Assembly (NCBI GenBank): GCA_002358965.1 | Contig: DEPW01000123.1 | Coordinates: 1-5,443, forward strand | Source: Bacteroidales bacterium UBA3382 | GTDB taxonomy: Bacteria; Bacteroidota; Bacteroidia; Bacteroidales; UBA932 | Reading direction: 5' to 3' | Length of the DNA: 5,443 nucleotides | Part shown: positions 1 to 5,443 of the stretch, in pieces | How positions within the stretch are numbered: position 1 is the stretch's first letter | Layout of the letters: each line of letters begins with the position of its first letter | Translations under genes and position numbers: made by a program | Notes under the pieces: model-generated | What the model saw: the letters and a program-made list of their open reading frames with translations, nothing else | Database searches by the model: none | Told to the model about the DNA's origin: nothing

Positions 1-262
1 TGATCATGTCTACGCCTGCCGCTATCGAAGCGAGTTCGTCCTCGTTATTGACAATCCTGAAAAGCGACGGGTCGAGTTTCTCGGCCTGGCATACATCCAG
101 GATCATCTTTTCGCTCCCTATAAGGGTGACATCGACGATTCCCATTTCCGCTGCACGATAGGCAGCTGTAACGGTATGGTCGTCTACAGCCCATGCCGCT
201 ACGAGTCTTTTTTTCTGTTTGGACTTAAGTTCGGTAAAAATGTCCTCGAAACTTTTAATCAT
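1..262 (-). CDS. ptb: Phosphate acyltransferase, phosphotransbutyrylase (Ptb)-like, N-terminal part
   Basis: This is the 5' part of a gene cut by the left window edge: 87 codons are visible from the ATG at 260-262. Family members convert acyl-CoA plus phosphate to acyl-phosphate plus CoA in the cytoplasm. The N-terminus (MIKSFEDIFTELKSK, then RLVAAWAVDD, then a GIVDVTLIGS segment near residues 46-55) resembles clostridial phosphate butyryltransferase from memory: the MIKSF start, a KSK near residue 13, an Ala-rich first strand, and the 'GI.D..L.G' segment. Classical phosphate acetyltransferases begin differently. The active-site half lies outside the window, so acetyl and butyryl specificity cannot be separated here. 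It follows ackA by 26 bases on the same strand with no terminator between them, which suggests one transcript. No clear Shine-Dalgarno is seen; the leader is A-rich, as is common in Bacteroidota. Family assignment is fairly sure; substrate is not. Confidence 0.85.
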   Translation of the reverse strand, partial: MIKSFEDIFTELKSKQKKRLVAAWAVDDHTVTAAYRAAEMGIVDVTLIGSEKMILDVCQAEKLDPSLFRIVNNEDELASIAAGVDMI

Positions 263-288
263 AAGATTGATCTATTTTTTATTAAAAC

Positions 289-1509
289 CTATTTCCTGTT
301 CCTTTCCGCAACTATCCTCATGGTATCCCTTGCGATCACAAGCTCTTCGTTGGTAGTCAAAGCCATGACCGTGGTCTTGGCGCCAGGTTTGGTAAGTATC
401 AGATCCTCACCCGATACGCTATCATTGGCCTGATAATCGAACTCCACACCGAGGAAATCGAGATGCTCGCAAACCAGACGGCGCATGCTGCGGTTGTTTT
501 CACCTATGCCTCCCGTAAAGATGATAAGGTCGACACCGTCCATTACGGCCGAATACGCACCTATGTATTTCAGGATATCGTAAGCAAGCTTCTTAAGGGT
601 CAGCTTCGCCCTTTCATTACCCGCATCGGCGGCTTCGGTAAGATCGCGGCAGTCGGAAGACAGCCCGGACAGACCGAGAAAACCGCTTTTCTTGTTAAGG
701 ACAGCGTTCATCTCTGCAGGCGAGATACCTTCCTTTTCCTCTATGTAAGAGACTGCTCCCGGGTCGACATTTCCACTGCGCGTCCCCATGATAAGCCCCT
801 CAAGAGGGGTGAAGCCCATGGAAGTATCGATCGACCTGCCGTTCTGTATAGCAGTGATCGAACTGCCGTTTCCGAGGTGGCAGGTAATGATCTTCAGGTC
901 CTTGATGTCCTTTCCGAGAATCTTGCAGCCCTTTTCGGCGACATACTTGTGCGAAGTACCGTGAAAACCGTAGCGGCGTACCTTGTATTTCTGGTAAAAC
1001 TCATAAGGGAGCGCGTAAAGATACGCATAATCCGGCATCGTGGAATGGAAGGAAGTATCGAACACCGCTACCTGCGGAACACCTGGGAGAAGTTCGGCCA
1101 TCGCCCTTATTCCCAGGAGGTTTGCCGGATTGTGCAGGGGAGCCAGATCACAGCATGCCTCGATATTCCTTTCGGCTTCGGCATCGACGAAAACGCTTTG
1201 CGTAAAATATTCGCCGCCATGCGCCACGCGGTGACCTACGGCCTCTATCTCCTCCACGGAAGACATGACGCCGTGAGCGCCGTCGAGCAGTTCCTTTAAG
1301 ACACATGAAATCGCCACTTTGTGGTCGGGTATCGGCATTTCGACAACATACTTGTCAATTCCGGTCTTTCTGTGTGTTAGGACGGACATGTCCATCCCTA
1401 TGCGTTCTACAAGGCCCTTGGCCTTCAACTCATAGTCATCTTCGCTCTTCATATCAAGCAATTGATATTTCAGGGAAGAGCTGCCGCAATTCAATACCAG
1501 GACTTTCAT
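289..1509 (-). CDS. ackA: Acetate kinase
   Basis: Complete 406-residue cytoplasmic kinase that transfers phosphate between acetyl-phosphate and ADP, giving acetate and ATP. The length is normal for AckA (about 400) and longer than butyrate kinases (about 355). It opens with the ASKHA phosphate-binding motif VLNCGSSSLKYQ (residues 4-15). Residues matching the Methanosarcina thermophila enzyme are all present: Asn7, Arg94 in GHRVAHGG, His126 in PLHNP, Asp151 in FDTSFH, His183 in YGFHGTSH, Arg244 in MGTRSGNVDP and Glu388 in TTNEEL. The adenosine-binding FTGGIGEN segment is at 331-338. The ATG at 1507-1509 starts directly at this conserved N-terminus, so the start is secure. A Bacteroidota-type promoter lies just upstream, and the predicted leader is only about 20 bases. 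The acyltransferase gene follows after 26 bases. Nothing looks broken. Propionate or butyrate as a side substrate is possible but not visible. Confidence 0.97.
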   Translation of the reverse strand: MKVLVLNCGSSSLKYQLLDMKSEDDYELKAKGLVERIGMDMSVLTHRKTGIDKYVVEMPIPDHKVAISCVLKELLDGAHGVMSSVEEIEAVGHRVAHGGEYFTQSVFVDAEAERNIEACCDLAPLHNPANLLGIRAMAELLPGVPQVAVFDTSFHSTMPDYAYLYALPYEFYQKYKVRRYGFHGTSHKYVAEKGCKILGKDIKDLKIITCHLGNGSSITAIQNGRSIDTSMGFTPLEGLIMGTRSGNVDPGAVSYIEEKEGISPAEMNAVLNKKSGFLGLSGLSSDCRDLTEAADAGNERAKLTLKKLAYDILKYIGAYSAVMDGVDLIIFTGGIGENNRSMRRLVCEHLDFLGVEFDYQANDSVSGEDLILTKPGAKTTVMALTTNEELVIARDTMRIVAERNRK

Positions 1510-1533
1510 CTTGACGAAAATTAAAAATTATCG

Positions 1534-1564
1534 CAAAAATATGAATTAAATTATTAAATTGCAA
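1534..1564 (-). promoter_or_regulatory. Probable Bacteroidota sigma-ABfr-type promoter for ackA
   Basis: Read on the minus strand, TTG (1564-1562) is followed by 20 bases and then TATTTTTG (1541-1534). This fits the Bacteroides consensus of a -33 TTG and a -7 TAnnTTTG with about 19-21 bases between. Transcription would start near 1528, leaving a leader of roughly 20 bases before the ackA ATG at 1509. The surroundings are strongly AT-rich, so a chance match is possible, but both boxes, the spacing and the position agree. No operator or riboswitch is seen. Confidence 0.6.
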
Positions 1565-1578
1565 CCAAATTCTGACTT

Positions 1579-1583
1579 GGAGG
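1579..1583 (+). promoter_or_regulatory. Strong Shine-Dalgarno site for the comEC-like gene
   Basis: GGAGG lies 7 bases before the ATG at 1591 and fixes that start. It rules out the out-of-frame TTG at 1584. Such a strong site is not typical of Bacteroidota, where most genes have none; the other starts visible here are much weaker. No convincing TAnnTTTG promoter box was found for this gene on the plus strand between 1510 and 1578. Confidence 0.6.
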
Positions 1584-1590
1584 TTGAAAG

Positions 1591-2523
1591 ATGAGAGGGG
1601 AAGGATTCAGAATAAGACTGTTCGTCATAGGCATCGGAGCCATTTACTTTGCCGCATTCATTTACCTGCGCATCGCATCGGGGAGCATACTGCCCGGGAC
1701 AGGCACACAGACGGTCGAGAGGCTGTATTCGTTCTGCGACAACACCATCGAGGCGGCTCTGCCCGGCGAGCCCGAAGCCGTCGCATATTCGAAGGCGCTT
1801 TTCCTTGGCGACAAATCGGGAATACCGTACAAAGACAAGGAGCATTTTCGCATAAGCGGAGCCTCGCACCTTCTCGCGCTTTCCGGAATGCACCTGAGCA
1901 TATTCTATGTCATACTCAATCTTCTCACCGCGTTCATCCCGGGAAACCGGGCAGGGACAGCGGTCAGAAGCGTCATCAACATCGTCGTGCTTTTCCTCTA
2001 TTCGGCCATGACAGGCATGGCGAATTCCATCGCGCGCGCCTTCGTCATGATTTGCATCTACGAGACCGCGAAGATCATCGGGAGAAAGCAGAAACCCCTG
2101 TGGGTGCTCGCTCTCAGCGCCATTGCCATACTGACATTGAATCCAGGCGCGGCGGCGGATGTCGGCTTCCAGCTCTCTTACAGCGCGATGATAGGGATCT
2201 TCACGATTTTCCCTCGCCTGAAAAGCCTCGTTGCCACCAAAAACAAGGCGATGGGGTACATTTGGACCACCATCGCCATGTCTGTCGCGTGCCAGATATC
2301 GACGCTTCCGCTGATTTTATGGTATTTCGGGTATTTTCCCAAATACTTCCTTGTAACCAATCTGATATGCGTACCGCTGAGTTCAGTGATACTTGCGCTG
2401 ATATTGGCTTCGATCGCACTTTACCCTATCTGGCCGGAAGCCGGACTGCTTTGCGGAAGACTGCTGTCCGCCTCCGTCGGCATCCTCACATGGGTGACCG
2501 AAACCGTCTCTTCACTGCCGTAG
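1591..2523 (+). CDS. Short ComEC/Rec2-family membrane protein (competence domain only)
   Basis: A 310-residue polytopic inner-membrane protein. Full-length ComEC forms the channel that passes single-stranded DNA into the cytoplasm during natural transformation. The hallmarks of the Competence domain are present in order: ASHLLALSGMHLSI (91-104), TGMANSIARAF (141-151), NPGAAADVGFQLSYSAMIGI (184-203) and CQISTLPL (234-241). Hydrophobic stretches suggest about eight membrane segments: roughly 10-27, 94-116, 125-142, 144-163, 170-183, 191-208, 222-247 and 250-304, the last probably two. The protein lacks the N-terminal OB-fold (DUF4131) and the C-terminal metallo-beta-lactamase domain of long ComEC proteins; only about 60 residues with one membrane segment precede the core. 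The reading frame is clean and the start has a strong ribosome binding site, so it looks intact rather than degraded. It is divergent from ackA and convergent with the peptidase gene, thus probably monocistronic. A role in DNA uptake is uncertain; a full ComEC elsewhere in the genome is plausible. Confidence 0.88.
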   Translation: MRGEGFRIRLFVIGIGAIYFAAFIYLRIASGSILPGTGTQTVERLYSFCDNTIEAALPGEPEAVAYSKALFLGDKSGIPYKDKEHFRISGASHLLALSGMHLSIFYVILNLLTAFIPGNRAGTAVRSVINIVVLFLYSAMTGMANSIARAFVMICIYETAKIIGRKQKPLWVLALSAIAILTLNPGAAADVGFQLSYSAMIGIFTIFPRLKSLVATKNKAMGYIWTTIAMSVACQISTLPLILWYFGYFPKYFLVTNLICVPLSSVILALILASIALYPIWPEAGLLCGRLLSASVGILTWVTETVSSLP

Positions 2524-2531
2524 GGACAGTG

Positions 2532-4649
2532 TCAGTCGACGAGCACGAGCTCGTCCATGATATTCTGCGCACCGGCGTACTTGTCTATGATGAAAAGCAC
2601 ATACCTGATGTCGAGGGAGATATTGCGGCAAAGCTCCGGGTCGAACGCAAGATCGCTCATCGTCCCCTCCCATACACGGTCGAAATTCACTCCGACGAGA
2701 TTACCGTCGGCATTTATCACCGGGCTGCCCGAATTTCCTCCAGAAGTATGGTTCGTGGCAAGGAAGCACACCGGCACGGTGCCGTCGGCTTCCCATCGTC
2801 CGTAGTCCTTGGCGGCATACAGATCGCGGAGTTTCTGCGGTATGTCGTAATCGAAGATTTCCGGATTGTCTTTCTGCATGATGCCCTCGATCGTGGAAAC
2901 AGGCATGTATATCACCCCGTCGGACGGTCTGAAGCCTGCCACTTCGCCGTAAGAGACGCGTAAAGTAAGATTGGCGTCAGGATAGAAGACCTTGTCTTCA
3001 AGGTACTCCATCTGTCCCTTCATATATGTCCTGTTCATCAATGCAATGCGCTCGTTTATGCGCATTGCAGGCACGGAGAGGGACGCATAGTTTCCGTAAA
3101 ACGATTCGGACATCCTGTAAAGCGGGTCCGAATGTATTGCCGCCGAAGCCTCTGCCGAATCAAGGGAAGCAAGGGCCAGGCATCTGTCCCTGTCGGTGAA
3201 GGCCGACACCGCGAACACGGAGTCCGCAACGGCATCCGCCGACCCCAGGCGGGCGAATTCATTCTTGATGTATTCCGGCTTGAAATCATCAGGGACATCA
3301 TCCATGAACCTTTGTGCCGTAAAAATGAATATTTCCTCGTCTATCGGATAGTAATAATCCTTGAAGAACGCGTTCACAAGGACGTCAAGGCCTTCGGTCC
3401 CGTTCCTTTCGACATAACGGGCCACGGTATACGCAAACCTGAAAGCATCAGTCCCGTTCAGGGATTCGGCATAATAGTCCATGGCGTACGAATAAGGATA
3501 GACCTCTTCGTAGAGCCTCGACAGCGAGTCCGTAAGGGCAGCGTATCCGGCATGTCCGCCATCCTGCGCCCACTGCTCGAAATCAGCCTCGAAGGCCTTC
3601 TTCTGCGAATAGGTGCCGAGCTTGACAAGCCCCTTGAGCTCTCCCTGCCACTTCTTCCATGCATTGGCGACATTTGCCTGTTTGGACGAATAGCGTATCC
3701 TTACATCCTGGTCGGCGGACATGTATTTCTTCATGATATCGAGCCTTCCGGTCCTGAGGTCTATCTTCTTGGGATTCATATCCTCTATATACTTGATGGC
3801 GGAAGAGTGCACATATTCGCTGGTACTTCCCGGGAAGCCGTAGACGAAAGTGAAATCGCCCTCGGCTATTCCGGAAACCGACAGTTTGAAGAATCTCTTC
3901 GGCCTGTAAGGGACATTGTCTTCAGAGTACTGTGCCGGGTTGTTGTCCTTGTCCGCATATATCCTGAATATCGAAAAATCCCCTGTATGCCTCGGCCACA
4001 TCCAGTTGTCGGTATCCCCTCCGAATTTTCCCACGGAAGAAGGCGGAGCGCCCACAAGGCGCACATCGTCGAATCTCTGGTAAACGAACAGGAAATACTG
4101 GTTGCCGTAATACATGGCCTCGATCGAAGCTTTATATGACGGACCCTCCGCAGCGGCCGCAGCCGCGATCCGGTTTCCGTTGGCATTGACCAAAGAGTCC
4201 CTCTGGCTCTCGTCCATAGTCGGGACATAGCCGGCAAGCACCTTGTCGGTGACATCCTCCATCCTCACAAGGAAACTCACCCATAGTCCTTCGTTAGGCA
4301 GCTCCTCGTCCAAAGACATGGCCCAGAAACCGTCCTTGAGATAATCGTGTTCGACCGAACTGTGTTTCTGGATGGCGCCGTAGCCGCAATGATGGTTCGT
4401 CAACAAAAGGCCTCTGTCGGAAATCAGTTCGCCAGTGCAGCCTCCGTTGAACAGGACGACGGCATCCTTCAGCGAAGCCTGGTTGATGCTGTATATGTCT
4501 TCGGCATCGAGCCTGAATCCCTTTTGCTGCATATCGTCTATCCTTTGGGAAATCAATACGGGCAACCACATGCCCTCGTCCGCGGAAGACCTGAAAGGAA
4601 ATATCAGGAAAACAGCCGGGACAATCAATATTTTCAACAAAAATCTCAT
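2532..4649 (-). CDS. dpp11: S46-family dipeptidyl-peptidase, DPP11-type (Asp/Glu-specific)
   Basis: A 705-residue serine exopeptidase that removes dipeptides from the N-terminus of peptides, probably in the periplasm; Porphyromonas gingivalis DPP11 is about 720 residues. The N-terminus is a signal peptide: Met-Arg, a hydrophobic core (residues 3-19) and likely cleavage after SSA at 23, before DEGMWLP. The chymotrypsin-like triad is visible: His87 in TNHHCGYG, Asp224 in RHTGDFSIFR and Ser640 in SGGNSGSPV. Asn215-Trp216, Asn329 and Asp657 match positions that bind the substrate N-terminus in family structures. Residue 658, 18 after the serine, is Arg (NFDRVWEG). In P. gingivalis this position is Arg673 in DPP11 and Gly in DPP7, so preference for Asp/Glu at P1 is predicted. 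I chose ATG 4647-4649, preceded by GAGGG; an in-frame ATG at 4685 would add 12 residues ahead of the signal peptide but lies in a terminator loop. There is no type IX secretion tail. The 3' end is 8 bases from the convergent comEC-like gene. Confidence 0.95.
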   Translation of the reverse strand: MRFLLKILIVPAVFLIFPFRSSADEGMWLPVLISQRIDDMQQKGFRLDAEDIYSINQASLKDAVVLFNGGCTGELISDRGLLLTNHHCGYGAIQKHSSVEHDYLKDGFWAMSLDEELPNEGLWVSFLVRMEDVTDKVLAGYVPTMDESQRDSLVNANGNRIAAAAAAEGPSYKASIEAMYYGNQYFLFVYQRFDDVRLVGAPPSSVGKFGGDTDNWMWPRHTGDFSIFRIYADKDNNPAQYSEDNVPYRPKRFFKLSVSGIAEGDFTFVYGFPGSTSEYVHSSAIKYIEDMNPKKIDLRTGRLDIMKKYMSADQDVRIRYSSKQANVANAWKKWQGELKGLVKLGTYSQKKAFEADFEQWAQDGGHAGYAALTDSLSRLYEEVYPYSYAMDYYAESLNGTDAFRFAYTVARYVERNGTEGLDVLVNAFFKDYYYPIDEEIFIFTAQRFMDDVPDDFKPEYIKNEFARLGSADAVADSVFAVSAFTDRDRCLALASLDSAEASAAIHSDPLYRMSESFYGNYASLSVPAMRINERIALMNRTYMKGQMEYLEDKVFYPDANLTLRVSYGEVAGFRPSDGVIYMPVSTIEGIMQKDNPEIFDYDIPQKLRDLYAAKDYGRWEADGTVPVCFLATNHTSGGNSGSPVINADGNLVGVNFDRVWEGTMSDLAFDPELCRNISLDIRYVLFIIDKYAGAQNIMDELVLVD
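3042..3069. repeat. Perfect 10-bp inverted repeat inside the peptidase gene
   Basis: TGCAATGCGC (3042-3051) and GCGCATTGCA (3060-3069) are exact reverse complements separated by 8 bases (TCGTTTAT). The site encodes about residues 527-536 of the DPP11-like protein. No T-run follows on either strand, so it is not a standard terminator. It may be a chance product of the coding sequence, since the two arms encode the similar runs Ala-Met-Arg-Ile and Arg-Ile-Ala. Confidence 0.5.
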
Positions 4650-4665
4650 TTCAGCCCTCGGAATC

Positions 4666-4701
4666 AAAAAAGGCGGCAAAGGCATTACGCAATTGCCGCC
4701 T
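4666..4701 (-). terminator. Rho-independent terminator after the TPR gene
   Basis: On the minus strand a GC-rich perfect 9-bp stem (AGGCGGCAA, 4701-4693, pairing with TTGCCGCCT, 4679-4671) encloses a 13-base loop. It runs straight into six T residues (4671-4666, sharing one base with the stem). It lies 36 bases beyond the TPR stop codon and 16 bases before the DPP11 start. An upstream in-frame ATG for DPP11 (4685) falls inside the loop, which argues against that start. It could end the TPR transcript fully or act as a partial stop in a TPR-dpp11 operon. Confidence 0.85.
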
Positions 4702-4736
4702 GTAAATCATATATTCTTAATAAAACTGTCTATTGG

Positions 4737-5443
4737 TTACAACGAATTCAGATACGAATTGTACTTCTCGTATGCATCGGCATATTTCTGGTCTTCGTTC
4801 CTGAAACGGAAGTTTATGCTCTTGAGATATTCTGCCGACACCTGTTTGAACTCAGGATCATCCGCTACTTCGAACAATGTTTCGAAAGGCTCTATCGCAT
4901 TCTTCATATAGCCTTCGAACTCGTCTACGAGAGCCTGGTACTTCTGGTCATCCATTTCCGACTGTGCGATTTCGGAAACGCGCACGGCTTCGTCATACCA
5001 AAGCACGCCTGCTGCATAAAGTCCGAAATAGTAGCTGTTGTCTATTTCGAAAGACTTGTAATAGCAGTCAAGGGCCTTCTGCATCTCGCCCATGCCCTTG
5101 TATATATCGCCCTCGACATAGTACAGGGATGCGTTGTTAGGCTCGTTGGCCTTGGCTTCGGCTATCAGTGCGAAGAGCTTTGCAGGATCCTCTTTGGCGT
5201 CCATGTAGTAGTTGATGAGGCTGATGATGATGGCCTGGCTTGAAGGGAAGAGTTTGAAGCCGTCTTCAAGTATGGTCCTGCCCACTTCGTTTTTGCCCTG
5301 GCCTATGTAAAGGTCGGCAAGGCTTGCGAATACATCCCCGTTTTCATAATATCCGAGTTCCACGCACCTTTCATACATGCTTATCGCCCTTGTCGTGTCA
5401 TTGGCAAGGCTGGCTGTGAAACCGGCATTGAACACCGCGAGGG
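4737..5443 (-). CDS. Tetratricopeptide-repeat protein, C-terminal part
   Basis: The 3' end of a gene that enters from the right edge; 235 codons are visible and the true start is outside. The frame stays open to the edge, so the GTG at 5435 is an internal valine, not a start. Helical pairs of about 34 residues are seen. The clearest are at 5235-5336 (DVFASLADLYIGQGK and on) and 5028-5129 (SLYYVEGDIYKGMGEMQKAL), with the Gly8, Tyr11 and Ala20 type positions of TPRs in the second. Less regular units flank them, and a longer acidic helical region precedes the TAA stop. TPR proteins usually scaffold protein contacts; no catalytic motif is present. The protein's location cannot be judged because the N-terminus is missing. 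It ends with a strong terminator 36 bases downstream. I do not recognise a specific named family; it resembles conserved TPR proteins common in Bacteroidales, which is recollection rather than a search. Confidence 0.85.
   Translation of the reverse strand, partial: LAVFNAGFTASLANDTTRAISMYERCVELGYYENGDVFASLADLYIGQGKNEVGRTILEDGFKLFPSSQAIIISLINYYMDAKEDPAKLFALIAEAKANEPNNASLYYVEGDIYKGMGEMQKALDCYYKSFEIDNSYYFGLYAAGVLWYDEAVRVSEIAQSEMDDQKYQALVDEFEGYMKNAIEPFETLFEVADDPEFKQVSAEYLKSINFRFRNEDQKYADAYEKYNSYLNSL

Noticed and set aside
176..433. 85-codon plus-strand frame across the ptb-ackA junction
   Set aside because: It has a hydrophobic stretch that looks like a membrane segment, but it is antisense to the ends of two genes; the hydrophobicity comes from the AT-rich gap.
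463..1299. 278-codon open frame on the plus strand opposite ackA
   Set aside because: It lies wholly antisense to a gene with every AckA active-site residue, and its translation is Arg/His-rich with no recognisable domain. It is a by-product of codon use on the coding strand.
1511..1545. TTGACG followed by TATGAAT on the plus strand as a sigma-70 promoter for the comEC-like gene
   Set aside because: The spacing between boxes is about 23 bases, too long for a standard -35/-10 pair, and it does not fit the Bacteroidota -33/-7 pattern.
1938..1951. CCCGG-GAAA-CCGGG mini-hairpin with a GNRA-type loop in the comEC-like gene
   Set aside because: A 5-bp stem inside coding sequence is expected by chance and nothing else nearby suggests an RNA element.
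2538..2555. Possible hairpin GACGAG-CACGAG-CTCGTC at the convergent gene ends
   Set aside because: The stem has only 6 base pairs, no T-run follows on either strand, and the bases encode the last residues of the peptidase.
1584..2963. 459-codon plus-strand frame overlapping the comEC-like gene and the peptidase gene
   Set aside because: It starts at a TTG within the Shine-Dalgarno spacer, runs out of frame through a clear membrane protein gene and continues antisense to the peptidase. The product is His/Arg-rich and low in complexity.
3132..4139. 335-codon plus-strand frame opposite the peptidase gene
   Set aside because: It is antisense to the conserved S46 coding sequence and has no motif or independent ribosome binding site that I could see.
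4347..5243. 298-codon plus-strand frame across the peptidase 5' end, the terminator and the TPR gene
   Set aside because: It is antisense to two supported genes and crosses an intergenic terminator, so it is a chance open frame.
1..5443. Mobile elements, CRISPR arrays, tRNA or rRNA genes, defence or secretion islands
   Set aside because: No transposase, integrase, spaced direct repeats, RNA gene signatures or defence-like domains were seen; the window is filled with chromosomal genes.

Overview
The window looks like ordinary chromosomal DNA from a member of the Bacteroidales. The evidence is a secreted S46 dipeptidyl-peptidase of the DPP11 type, a Bacteroidota-style promoter (TTG, then TATTTTTG 20 bases on) ahead of the acetate kinase gene, and mostly weak or absent Shine-Dalgarno sites. 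Base composition is roughly balanced, with AT-rich intergenic gaps. I cannot name the genus from the sequence. There are no signs of mobile DNA, RNA genes or CRISPR.

Layout from left to right. (1) Positions 1-262, minus strand: the first 87 codons of a phosphotransbutyrylase-like phosphate acyltransferase, cut by the window edge. (2) Positions 289-1509, minus strand: a complete acetate kinase gene, 26 bases upstream of the acyltransferase and probably cotranscribed with it. (3) Positions 1510-1590: an AT-rich divergent intergenic region with the likely ackA promoter on one strand and a strong ribosome binding site for the next gene on the other. (4) Positions 1591-2523, plus strand: a short membrane protein made of little more than the ComEC/Rec2 competence domain. 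(5) Positions 2532-4649, minus strand: a complete DPP11-like dipeptidyl-peptidase, convergent with the comEC-like gene and only 8 bases from it. (6) Positions 4650-4736: an intergenic gap holding a clear hairpin-plus-T-run terminator on the minus strand. (7) Positions 4737-5443, minus strand: the C-terminal part of a tetratricopeptide-repeat protein whose start lies beyond the window.

Working together: the kinase and acyltransferase make up an acyl-CoA to acyl-phosphate to carboxylic acid route that yields ATP by substrate-level phosphorylation. The peptidase probably releases acidic dipeptides in the periplasm for amino-acid fermentation. That would suit a saccharolytic or proteolytic anaerobe, but the two loci are not one operon and the metabolic link is inference. 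The comEC-like and TPR genes have no evident tie to either.

I found no convincing new multi-gene system. The points most worth checking are the pairing of an acetate-type kinase with a butyryl-type acyltransferase, the stripped-down ComEC protein, and the terminator that sits over the longest possible DPP11 start and leaves almost no room for a separate DPP11 promoter.
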